A stretch of DNA of 64,000 nucleotides from Gadus chalcogrammus (taxonomy: Eukaryota > Chordata > Actinopteri > Gadiformes > Gadidae): positions 27,460,845-27,524,844 of the forward strand of contig NC_079415.1 of assembly GCF_026213295.1 (NCBI RefSeq), given 5' to 3'. The translations under genes were made by a program, and so were the position numbers. Shown piece after piece: positions 1 to 18,480 of this stretch; the first letter of the stretch is position 1; each line of letters starts with the position of its first letter. The notes beneath the pieces were generated by a model. The model made no database searches, had not been told where the DNA came from, and worked only from the letters and a program-made list of their open reading frames with translations.

Positions 1-48
1 TCTCTCTCTCACTCGCTCTCTCAAACTTCGTCTGCTGAATTATCTATG

Positions 49-49
<1 letters not shown>

Positions 50-88
<39 letters not shown>
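50..88. repeat. (TC)n microsatellite
   Basis: An uninterrupted TC run, with a shorter TC tract at positions 1-22 and a degenerate CA-rich tract from about 100 to 180. No gene is recognised in the first 1.3 kb. Confidence 0.95.
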
Positions 89-90
<2 letters not shown>

Positions 91-869
91 GCACTCTCAC
101 ACACACATGCTTACACAAATGCTTACAAACACACACGCACACACAAATACACACACCAAAACAGGCACACACAGACACAAACACTCTGCGTTTGTTCTAA
201 TCAGATATAACAATATGTACTCATTTCCAAGCCTTTGCTTTCAACTTTAGATTTCTGGATACTTTTGTATCTGTGCACTCAATGTATCTTCATTTGTCTC
301 TTCTTTCTGTTGTCAAGGTTAACTCCTTTCTACCCTACTTAAGTTTGTTTCTATTTCAAATTGATTTCCTTGTTGTTTCTTATTTTCATGTTTTACTGCC
401 AAGTGTATATGATGTTTTTAATGTATTATCTATAATAATGATGATAATTATTATTATTATTAATATTAACTAGTAGTTGTAGACAATGTGATCCAGATAG
501 TAGCCATCTTGTCAAATTGCCTGATAGCAAAAGTCTCACAGAATATAGTAAATGTGGACACAAAACACACCTACACAATAATATTTAAATTATTATTTAA
601 ATGTTTATAATTGAGTTGTGTATTATACTAATGCATTATTATAATTGTTTATAAATTGTGCTTCTTCTTCTTCTTTTCTATAATAATAATATTGCGGGAT
701 GGTGCAGTTACCAAAATCCTCTTACACCTAATTCTATAAGATGCATCTGCAGTAGAAACACAATTTTTAGCTTAACAGACTGATAAAGCAATACTGCCCC
801 CAAGTGGCGGAATGTCTTGACGCTCGAATTAAAACAAATCGTGGGACATTAGAAAATTGATCTGTTGGA

Positions 870-975
<106 letters not shown>

Positions 976-1379
976 AAGACCAAACTGTTCAAATAAGTTA
1001 CAATATGTGTTAAGGTAGTCCTTGTTTATCTTTCGAACAATGTTGGTCTTTTCGGTTCACCTCCATTCAATTAAATTGAATTAGTGTAGCCCTTAATCAA
1101 TTAAGAAAACACTCCCTTAATTAGCAAGGAGAACAATCTTTAAGAAGGAACGTAGAGAGGCAGAGTCTCTCTTGGAGACTTTATCATCTTTGCAGCACTT
1201 GAACGTGTATATGAGTCAACATGTCGTACGGGTAACATCCAGCCACACGGACTGCAGAGATTTCAGAGGTTGTTGATAGGAAAATGCCAGGGTGGTGACT
1301 TAGGGCGTCTGCTAAGTGCTCTCTAGTAGCAGCTGCGGCTCTAGACCGTTTCCACCTGGGCCAGGACCAGTCCGCCCAA

Positions 1380-1850
1380 TCACAGCTCTACCAGCCCCCC
1401 CCCCCCCCTCTTTCTGAGGAAAAACTGAAGAATGTATGCCAGTACCATCGTCTTAAATTTGATGCAAGCTACTACAGGGAGCCAGTGGAGGTCCCGGAAG
1501 AGGGGGGTCACATGGGAGAACTTCGGTAGGTTGAACACGAAGCGCGCTGCCGCATTCTGGATGCGCTGCAAAGGCTTTATCGAAGAGGCAGGAAGTCCAG
1601 CCAGGAGTGAGTTGCAGTAGTCAAGGTGGGAGATGACCAGTGATTGGACTAGAAGCTGAGCTGCTTCCCTTGTGAGGAAGGGCCGGATTCTGCGGATGTT
1701 GTAAAGTGCAAATCTGCAGGATCGGGCGACCGCAGTGATGTTTGCAGTGCAGGATAACTGATTGTCCAATACCACACCAAGGTTTCTGGTGTTCCCAGAT
1801 TGTGTCGTCCTCAGCTCCTCCGACAGGCTCACCCATTCATGCACACACCG
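1380..1850 (-). pseudogene. 5'-truncated L2/Rex1-like LINE reverse transcriptase, C-terminal part
   Basis: About 150 codons on the minus strand match the C-terminal thumb/linker region typical of L2/Rex1-clade fish LINEs. Visible hallmarks in order are LGVVLDNQL, SHLDYCNSLLAGLP, LQRIQNAAARFV, HVTPLFRDLHWLPV and IKFKTMVLAY. The catalytic FADD-type palm motif is absent because the copy is truncated at its 5' side near 1850. The reading ends in a poly-C tract (about 1395-1408 on the plus strand). It is a dead retrotransposon fragment, not a host gene. Clade assignment is from motif memory, without alignment. Confidence 0.8.
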
Positions 1851-2116
1851 ACTGCGGAGTCAACCATGCAAGGCGACAGCCAGCTCGTATTCTTTGTTTA
1901 AATTATGTATTTCTGTCACCTGGACTACTCTGTATCTTCATTCAAAGTTTGCTGCATAAATAAAATTGGATTTACCATTCGATATTGTGAAATGAGAATT
2001 ACAAACGTATAATAAGCATTGAACCTACAGTGCAATAGGCCTTCATTAAATTATTCATCTGTATTTGTCACATTGGTGTTCCCAGATTGTGTCGTCCTCA
2101 GCTCCTCCGACAGGCT
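1788..2116 (+). repeat. 42-bp direct repeat pair flanking 245 bp
   Basis: The segment at 1788-1829 (starting GGTGTTCCCAGATTGTG) recurs base for base at 2075-2116. The first copy lies inside the LINE fragment and the second is isolated, suggesting a local duplication or template switch at the LINE boundary. Confidence 0.85.
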
Positions 2117-2937
2117 GCTCCAGAGGCGAGGACAAGGGCGCAACTGCCTACTTTCTGGGGGGTATGCAGACACTTAGCAGGCACCCCCCCCCCTCTTTGA
2201 TCTGGGCACAAATTTGACCTAAAACACACTCTGATATTGAATCAAAAAATTCATTTTGAGTGCACCAGGACAGATATCCGGTGTTTTTTTTAGAGGCAGC
2301 CTTTCTAAGATGCTCTGCCAGTGTAACATCATACCGTGCTATAAGAGATCAAGGATACGCAGAAAATGTCCATTTCTAGGATTTCCTATCTGTGCATTTT
2401 GTCCCTGTGAAAAAGAGTTTCCTCGACGCACAATGTTGTTGGTAAAAACATATTTTTACTTAAAAACAGTCGAGTCACTTGCACAACTCAAGGCGCCCTC
2501 CAGTCTAGAACTCTGGCCCTCTTAAGGAGCACCAGAAAGGGTGTGGCTCAATTAATCTATGAGCCACAGCTGCAGACTATTACAGGGCTAACAGCCAGAC
2601 AGGAACACGTGAATCTTTTAAAACATGTTAACACAGTGAAGATGCCATTCACATATTCACAGTCCCCCTCAGTGGCAGGTTTCTTTCTGCAAGGAAGAGT
2701 ATGCAGTCGATCACTCGAGTCAACAGGCTCTCTGCAATTCGCTATCAATAGTTTTACCTAAGCGGGGTGCCAATTCTTTCCACATCAGATAAGCATTTAT
2801 GTGGTAACCACTTGTTTCATGGTGCTTCAGTATCTTTGAAAGACACTGCCAGTTATTATACCCCACCACTCTAGTTTCACCAAAAAGCTTACATGCAAAA
2901 CAATAGACTCTGTTAGAACTGTACAGAGTACAGTAAC

Positions 2938-3130
2938 CAATAAGGGTGGGAAAAATAATCGATTCTTCGATGCATCGTAATACTGTGTAGAACGATTCAG
3001 TCTCGATTCAGATACGATAATAATCTTTTTTTTTTTTTTTGGGATTATTATTATTATTAATTTATTAAATTTTGGATTATTAACGGAGTTATAAAGTATA
3101 AACTTTATAACTCCGTTTTTACTGGGTCTA
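2938..3130. repeat. Unclassified interspersed repeat, T-rich
   Basis: The stretch around 2945-3020 with ATCGATTCTTCGATGCATCG resembles ends of interspersed repeats seen in many fish. It is followed by a poly-T run and by complementary AAACTTTATAACTCCG/CGGAGTTATAAAGT segments forming a hairpin at about 3080-3117. No coding capacity is seen. Family unknown. Confidence 0.4.
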
Positions 3131-3998
3131 TTGACATAAAACAAAGAATTGCATAGAGATTGAAGTAAAACAAAATAACCACAAACAAGTTCCTTTATTT
3201 TTCTTGTTATGATCCGTTATATTGTAGGCTCCATTCTAATCAGTACACAGTTGCAAGACAACAGTAACCTGTTGTTTTACAAGTAGTAGATGTAGCTAAC
3301 CTGTATATTTACAAGCCTCCTCTTGATACACTGACATAAAAACGACCTTCCCAATCTTTCTTTTTCTATATTGTGATTTGTGACCCCGAGGGCTTTCTTC
3401 TCTGCCTCTCCATATTGAGGTACGTGTCATCAGATGACAATACGGTTCAAATGAAGACACTCTGGCGCTCACCTCCAGGGCGTAGTCGAGGGGGCGGCCA
3501 CTGGAGCGCCGTGTGGGGAGGAGGGGGGGAGGGAGGCGAAGGAGCGGGGGGGCGCCTTATCAGTGACGTTCCTCTGTTACTGATCATCATATCATGTACA
3601 CAAACGCTGTTAAATACAGAAAATGCCGACTGAAATAATTGTACTTCCATCGCTTTGGCGCCCCCTCTGGTTCGGCGCCCCTATGCGCCGCATATAGTGC
3701 ATACCCACTTTTTGCGCCACTGGGCGAGGACCATAGACACTAAAGGCCGCCTCCCCGAAGGGCCCTGTCCTCAACCGGGGAACAACTAAGAGGGCAGAGC
3801 CAGGGGAGTCGACTGATCTAGAGGGAGCACACATCAGGAGCATGTCTGACAAGTATTCGGGCACTGATCCATTGTTTTGAACACCAAAAAGAGGATTTTA
3901 AAATCGATTCTAGAACTGACAGGCAACTGATGAAGGGTCCATAGGACAGGTGAAATTGGTGCTCTCCTTCTGGTCTTGGTCAGTACACTTAAATGGAC

Positions 3999-4216
3999 TG
4001 TATTTATAAAGCACTTTACAGTATTGCCTGTCGTTCACCCATTCATGCACACACCGACTGCAGAGTCAACCATGCAAGGCTTCAGCCAGCTCGCCTGGAG
4101 CAGTTAGGGTTAGGTGCCTTCCTCAGGGACACTGCAACACTCAGCTAGGAGGAGCCGGGGATTGAACTAGCAACCTTGCGGTTACCAGTCAACCCACTCT
4201 ACCTCCTGAGCTAATA
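3999..4216 (-). repeat. Retroposon tail with tRNA-like promoter remnant
   Basis: Read on the minus strand, the stretch ending at 4216 resembles the tRNA-like head common in fish retroposons (GGTTGACTGGTAACCGC, then a B-box-like GTTCAATCCCCGGC). The adjoining CATTCATGCACACACCGACTG sequence recurs at 1832-1887 with one or two changes, showing that it is repetitive. Whether it is a SINE or a LINE tail cannot be decided here. Confidence 0.55.
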
Positions 4217-4463
4217 CAGTTATACGTGCTGCTGGAGGACTTGATCAACCAAGGCTCAAAAGCTTTACAGTTGGAATTTGTCTTTGTTTGATTGGTCTGC
4301 TGTCGGTTTTGCACCCCTGGCCGTCATATTCTACTGACGTGCAAACAACTACTAGTGTGATGATGCGATTATTCGTCAGGAAGATGTCAATAAGCTAAGC
4401 TAGCTGTTTATATTTTTTCTCAACAGGGAAGGGGTGGTCAGAGGGCCAAGGTTCAAGAGTCAA

Positions 4464-4724
4464 AAGTGACATATTATACCAGCAGGTGTGAGTGTGATTA
4501 GCCGTTACAAGCCGTTTTCAAAATCTGCCTCACAAGTGGACGTGTCCAACTAGATGTATATGGTATGTCTATCAGACAACCAGCCTAACCGGTGGACTGT
4601 AGCAAACATTGCTCATCTATCCTTCATACCTCTAGGTGGAAGGCCCATTTGTGATGTCAGAAGAGGCAGATTTTCAAAGCAACGGCTAATCACACTCAGA
4701 CCTGGTGGTATAATATGTCACCTT
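4464..4724. mobile_element. MITE, GGTGACATATTATACC family, copy 1
   Basis: A 261-bp element with long complementary ends: AAGTGACATATTATACC at the left and GGTATAATATGTCACCTT at the right. Inside these is a second complementary pair, GTGTGAGTGTGATTAGCC against GGCTAATCACACTCAGACC, then matching GATTTTCAAA-type segments. It has no coding capacity. Related copies lie at 5472-5560 and 15243-15500. Confidence 0.85.
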
Positions 4725-5471
4725 AAATGCAGACCAAATCCTGTGTTGCAGAGTTCAGCGCAGACTGCTGCGGTTTGGTGGGAGTGTCACTTCCATGGCC
4801 CATTTGTGTGATGTCATGTTACGCATTATCAACACACAACGCCAAGTGGCTGCACAGCAATTCACTTCTTTGAACTTTGAGGCTGACCACTTCTTTGAAA
4901 ATGTCAGAATGCTACAATGCTGACTCGAGATCCAATATTCAGCAGTCTTGTTGGTCACATACATATACAAGAAAGGCAGTTAAATGAAAAATGGCAGTGC
5001 CTGCAGAGATGGTGCAAAGATTTTTTTTTTTTGCAAAAAACAACAAATAGAGGTATTCTGTACAGTAAAATGAATAATGCTATCTCTAAATGGAAACAAG
5101 GTTGTCCTTCCCACGGGCTCCTGCGGGATTGACCCCAGCAGCGTGATGTCGGCTAAAGTTTCTCCAAAAGTGGATTGTGTTTCTACTTCTATCTACACAC
5201 CGCTGCACTTTTTGTGCCCCCCCCACGCTGCCCCCCATTGCGTAGCTTACCACGCACTACCCCCATTGAAATGAACGGTTGTACAAGGTTGCGACGCAAC
5301 GCCTGATTCAGCCTGACAAACAATTCAGGCATTGCATTGATAGCCACAGACTGCTGCAGTGATGGAGGGGTGTCACTTCATGGCCCATTTGTGTGACGTC
5401 ATGTTAACTATTGAAGGCCATTAGGGCAAATTACGTCTTAGAAATGTCCGAGACCAAGATTTTGTGTGTCC

Positions 5472-5560
5472 AAGGTGACATATTATACCGCCAGGTGTGA
5501 GTGTGATTAGCCGTTACAACCCTTATCACACTTACACCTTGTTGTGCAATATGTCACCTT
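5472..5560. mobile_element. MITE, GGTGACATATTATACC family, short copy 2
   Basis: An 89-bp internally deleted copy consisting almost only of the two complementary ends. It is bounded by AAGGTGACATATTATACC and AATATGTCACCTT. No clear target duplication. Confidence 0.8.
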
Positions 5561-8500
5561 TAACATGTAGTTTGGTCTTGTTAGCACATCATATGTTGAT
5601 GTGATAATGCAACAAAAACTGACATATCAGGTCTCATTTTGGCATGTTAACACACAAATGGTCTGTTTCAGCCAACGGGTTGTTCCATTCTTCCATTCTT
5701 GTTCCATTCATGTATTACTTTATATGGGTGTTCAGAACACTACAGCATAAAACTAGCGATGTATCTCACCTTGCCATGGCTACTTGGATTGCTTCCTCAT
5801 CATCCGATTTTGCTAGTGTAATGCATTCCATAAATGTGCGGTATCATAAGACAAAGTGTGCAGTGACTCAGCAAAAACATCTCCTTTTAACGTGCTTTGC
5901 GTTTCAGGGTTCCTTTAGTATCATGAAGACACTCATCACTGCATAAATCTAACACCTACACCGAAAGGACCTTAGTCCTTTACATGTTACAAGGTACAAA
6001 CTATTTTTTTGTCATTCTACAACGTAGCAAGATGCAGTCCCATTGGCTACTTTGTTACCCATTCGATTATGGAGGATGAATTTAAAGGTGACCATTCAGA
6101 TAACGGCAAAAGTCACTAAAAATATGAAGGCATACATACTGTAAATGTATTGATAGGCAGTATGCAACTTTATGTATACTATTTCCTGTGCTTCTATGGA
6201 CATAATTACTTATTGCCTAATGTCATCTTATGTTACGACGCACACATAAACATGCACACAAAGTTAACAGGGAAATGCAGAGTAACAGCTCGAGGTATTA
6301 TTCAATGTACACACTATATCTAGGTTCAGTGATTGTTTAAGATGTTTCGTTAGTTAGTCAAACTGCTCTGGGCATTTTTCATGCTCACTTGCGCTTTTGA
6401 GGGATTACAATCGATTTGGCTATATTCTGTTTGAGGAATACCGGTAACCTAAATGATAAATTGAATACAATCCGTATTCCAAACAAGTGGAGCATGAGCT
6501 ACATTTTTGTCTAAATCACTTCAGTCATTTACTTGTTTAAAAGTAAATGATTTAGCCTGCTGCCTGCCTTTACTCCAGACAATAGTGCACTTGATGACAT
6601 AACAAAGTTACATGTTGCAGCTGAGCTGCCCTAAACCCCCCCCCCCCCCCCCCCCTCCCATGTGTGATGCTATGAGTAGGTGACTTAGGGGTCAAGGCGA
6701 CTAACAAGTGAGCTATAGACCTGGGGTCTCTTTTATATCAAAGAGGATCTCAAAGGACATATGCGATAATCAATTTGGGGGCTCCAGCCCTACAAGAAGT
6801 GACTCAGCAAATGCTCCAATGCTCGCTTGCGAGATTGTAAACTTAAGTTCTTCCCAGACCTAACCACTATCATGTGTACACATGCACATCTGACATCAGA
6901 CCTCTATTACATAACCAAAAAAACATGTGGGCAAAATGCACATTCACATCTTTTAATACAATAAGGGGCATGGTGTGGGCTCCTTTTAACCTTTGACACC
7001 AGACTTCAAAAACATGTTCACAGATGTGATTACACGCCTTAGGGCAACGACATTTGATGGTGCTTTGTGAACCTTTCCCGTAACACTAGAGCCCCCAAAT
7101 GCGTATTCTAGTAGACCTTAATGAATTGATTCATATTAAAGAGAGGTCTCTATCTTATTAACAAATTTGTGTTTTTTGACATCTTAAAAGGTCAATTCCG
7201 TCACTTCCAGTTGGGGTAGAGCTTCTAAATCTAAACATATCATTTTAGTTTGAGTTCTAGGTTGAATCCCTCATTCATATCAAAGTTGTCAATGGGTGTA
7301 CAACGCTAGGCTATCATTTGCAACCATAAAGGGGGGCCTGGCTGTCACCTGTTACCTTAGGTAACCTTAGGTTCTCTTCTGATCAATGGCTCTAGATGCC
7401 ACTATGATCAGATCTACATCTTACTGGCTGTTTGCTGGTACTTATGTTTTGGGAGTTGTCTATGTCACTCTTAAAGTACTAGAGAACTTGTTAATTTTTC
7501 CAGCATGTAACCAGTTTGTTCTTGAAACAATTGACACTTGGTGCGTTCACCACTTCTGATGGTAGGTTGTTCCATATGTTGGTCACTCTCACACACACAC
7601 TCAAGTTTTTCCTTATTGAGTTTTGGGTCTTTGGGTTGTTACTTTGTACTGGTGCACCCTGGATGAATGTCTCAGGCCTTCATCTTATGCAGTGGGTCAC
7701 AGGTCTGCTACTCTCGGATAGTGGGCCACGGTAACTTGTCCTTTTGACATACACAACACATTAATGGAGTATACACACACAATTTAGGAGCTTACTAGAG
7801 TCTCCCACACTCACAATAATGTGGGCTTTCATATTTCTAAGACATTATTTCCACTTATGGCCTTCCATAGGAGAGGAAAACACAGAGGCTATCAGTCTCT
7901 CTGCCATCTTCACAGTAGCTCTGCTACTGTGAAGAACTCTTCTTCCCTTGGCCATTGTCTGTTCTGATCGCCGGCTCACGTGATTGGCCACCACAGTTTG
8001 AAGTCAGGTTATGGTTCTCCAAAGTTGATTCTGTTTCAACCTGTCACCCTAGATCACATTAACGCATTATACTAGGTTACTTTTGCACTTCAGCTGAAAG
8101 ACATCTCTGCTGTACCTGTTCACTGATTTGTACTGTGATGTTGTACCAATAACTTAGTATTTCTAATAAATCTCTGTACCTGTTCACTCTTCACTGTATA
8201 TTACACTGTATTGTTGTTGTGATACTAACTTAATGCTGAACTCTAAGTTGCTCATACAACTTGCATAATAACTTGATCTGTATATTCGATTTTTAACCTT
8301 TTCAGAGTATTGAAGATAAGATTTTACTACTTGGTTTTCCTTTGTTTCATTTAACTACTTTGGCAATCTAAATGTTTATTTTACAACCTTCACATATTAT
8401 TCAAACGTTAACATTGGACGGGTATCGAAGGAGGTAGACTGATTCTAAATCTGAAGGTTTCAAGTTCGTTCCTTTTGTATAAAAGTGTCTCAACCCTAAA

Positions 8501-8595
8501 TGTAAATGCATCCTGGGGTAAAATAAAAAAGACGAAGTATCCTGAAGGGAGGAGCAACTGGTAGCGACCCTGCCCCCTGCTATCCTCACCCAATC
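5561..8595. other. Intergenic DNA, no gene recognised
   Basis: About 3 kb of AT-rich sequence upstream of abcc4. The only structures noted are a 20-base C run at 6636-6655 and a small hairpin at 7908-7934 (CTTCACAGTAG with its complement). No open frame with recognisable similarity. Confidence 0.7.
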
Positions 8596-8799
8596 ATGTT
8601 ACTCTTTGTGTGCACGTGACCGGCGCTGCTGGTCCTCGGGCGGTGTTTGAGTGTCTGATGTACATACACAGCCCGGCGTCCAGAGCGGGCATGCGGCGGC
8701 TCCAAGGGGAGAAGGACTCACGCATCTCTCGGTGGGCTTTAATTGGGAGCGTCACCTCCCACACCGCGTACTGATATCGGTCCCGAATGAGTTGCAGCC
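8596..8799 (+). promoter_or_regulatory. abcc4: abcc4 5' untranslated/proximal promoter region
   Basis: The base composition turns GC-rich directly upstream of the abcc4 start codon. A CACGTGAC E-box of the USF/MITF type lies at 8613-8620. No TATA box is evident. Promoter function is inferred from position and composition only. Confidence 0.45.
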
Positions 8800-16077
<7,278 letters not shown>

Positions 16078-16368
16078 GTAACTTGTATGCTCTTCACCCA
16101 GCGACGGCTCATTCAAATTAACACCGGCAAATGTGCGGAGTCGACTTGTTTGTTATGTCTTGTGTTATGACGGCATTTCGCTTCACTTCACTCTCTCAAA
16201 CAGTACCCACTGTTAGGGCTGAGCAAAGCTTTGGTTTTTTATTCCTTTTTTGGTCAAAACGATTACCAACCCATATATATTTTTGTTCGTAATATCGACA
16301 TGCAATTTGTGAATGTTCACTCTCTATTGACTCTGTTTAGCCACAGTTAGTCAACCGCGTCTTGTAAA

Positions 16369-16468
16369 NNNNNNNNNNNNNNNNNNNNNNNNNNNNNNNN
16401 NNNNNNNNNNNNNNNNNNNNNNNNNNNNNNNNNNNNNNNNNNNNNNNNNNNNNNNNNNNNNNNNNNNN
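16369..16468. other. Assembly gap of exactly 100 N
   Basis: Exactly 100 unknown bases, the customary placeholder for a scaffold join of unknown size. The abcc4 gene is not continued on the far side. Confidence 0.99.
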
Positions 16469-16496
16469 TTAACACACGCAAACTAAACACGTAACC

Positions 16497-18254
16497 AGGG
16501 GTTGACACTAAGGTTTCAAAAGCACTTGCCCATCGGGCAAGTACAGGTCAGGTTCAACTTACCCGAATGTAATGTTCACTTGCCCAAATTATAATCAGAA
16601 TCGTGAACGGGCCTCTTTTTGCCAGGCACCCGGCCTGGTTAGGGGGCGTTCAGAAAAATCATCTGATGCTGAATGTTAGCTTCCACACATGTTGTGTTTA
16701 AAAAATAACAAACTTCTCTTTGTTTACTTATTTACTTATTATCGAGCGGTCACATCGTGCCATGAAGTGATTTCAGTCCACCGTTCCAACCTATTAAAGC
16801 TATCACCAAGTTATATGTAGACCTGCATGATTTTATGCAAATGTACATAACTAAATGTCAGAGGTAGTAGCAAAGATATGTCTTTTTAACTTTCAAGATT
16901 CTTGTAGCTCTAACTGAATAATCACATTTCTAGTAGGGTTGTCAGTCACGATACTTTATTTTCTAACTTCAACACTATTCCTGGAAAAAGATAGATATTC
17001 TATACCATTTTTTATATCAGGGAAAAGTTTTTTTCAGGAAAGAACATACCCAAAGTAAATAGATTATATCTCCACAACTGCAAGGGCGGTAATGTCATCT
17101 TTGGGCCAAAAGAAAGATTGTTGTGCAAGTGAAATATTCAATGGGGATAATACTTGGTTAAAGTGAATAAAGCCATGGAACACAGCATAAGTGGAAGATA
17201 ACATTTCCACCTGAAATAATTATCAGTATCAGTTGGTCGTTATCAGTTGGGAGCACTGTCTTACTATGAGACACAAATAAAGGTAGATATCTTACAATTT
17301 TGACACTTGACACCTCTATTTAAAGTTCAGGGCAATCGAATGCACCAAGCCAAACACTCGCAAATAAATATATGGCCACTAGATTGCGCTAAAGAATATG
17401 TTTTCTGTTTGAAGGCAATTTACCTATTTCCTAAGAAACCTTCTCTTATTCATGATTGAAAACACCATGTTATGTTGCAAAATTTGGCCCAGATACTGGA
17501 TAATCTGTTTATGGTGGTTTTATTCGATCAGAATCAACTTTGTAGACAAAAATCACAAAGGTAATACTTCATTTTTGGTAATACTTCATTTTTGGAAAAG
17601 GGGACGTTTCTTCTTAAGTTGTTATTTGCGAGTTTTAGTCACAGAATGATATGGTTTGGACTGTTGGAATAAGTGGAGGCTCAGCTTTCATGTAGGCCTA
17701 ATATATAGCCTACAGTAGTTTGTGAGGGTCCAATTTCGTGAAAAAGATCGCTATTGCTGTGTGCATGTGCACAGTTATGGAACCCAAAGCCGTGTTCTTG
17801 ACTTTCCTTGATAATTTGCCTGAATCCAAAGTACTTCCAAACTGCACTCCTCCATCACTACTACATTTAACTTCTACCTAAACCGTTCGCGGAGGTGCTG
17901 CACTTGAGATGCTAGCTGTGTTGGCTAACCTTTAGCGAATCACTGCCAGAGACCGCACTGCGAGTGACAGAAGGCGGGGCTATATTCGCACTGAAGCGAT
18001 GCGTGTCTGTTAACTCGCTTTCCGAGAGAAGAGAAGACAGCGCGCTGATCAATTGCAAATACTTCTATTTTGTGTGGTTTTGAGGAACAAAAGGTTGTTC
18101 TGCAGTTTCTAAAAACAATTTGAATAAATAGCTTTTATATTAACATCCACCCAAAATCCACTTGCCCGTTCGGGCAACCAGAAAAAATCTCAACTTGCCC
18201 AAACATTTTTTTTACTTGCCCCGGGCAAGCGGGCAACCGTTAGGTTGAATCCCA
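16497..18254. mobile_element. Degraded hAT-like element
   Basis: The left end AGGGGTTGACACTAAGGTTT and the complement of the right end (GGGATTCAACCTAACGGTT) are similar. Both are followed by CTTGCCC/GGGCAAG motifs, repeated several times within 100 bp of each end, as in subterminal repeats of hAT transposons. The 1.6-kb interior is AT-rich without a recognisable transposase. Confidence 0.5.
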
Positions 18255-18480
18255 TTACTTGGCTCGCTTCAAAATCTCAGCCCTAACCCTCGCTGTTGCG
18301 CGTTCACGTGCCGTGGAGCCATGTCCCAATACCATTTTAAAGGTAGCTTAAGGGGTAGGGGGAGGGCTAACATCCCCTCAAAATTGAGATTTTCCATGGG
18401 CACCCTCAAAGCGCTTCAGTTCTGACTTGCTCCCACAATACCTTGCGAGAAAACGGAAAATCAAGAAATATCCTAGACAA

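Noticed and set aside
2256..2761. Two plus-strand frames of 72-89 codons
   Set aside because: No recognisable motif, splice context or repeat identity. Compatible with chance.
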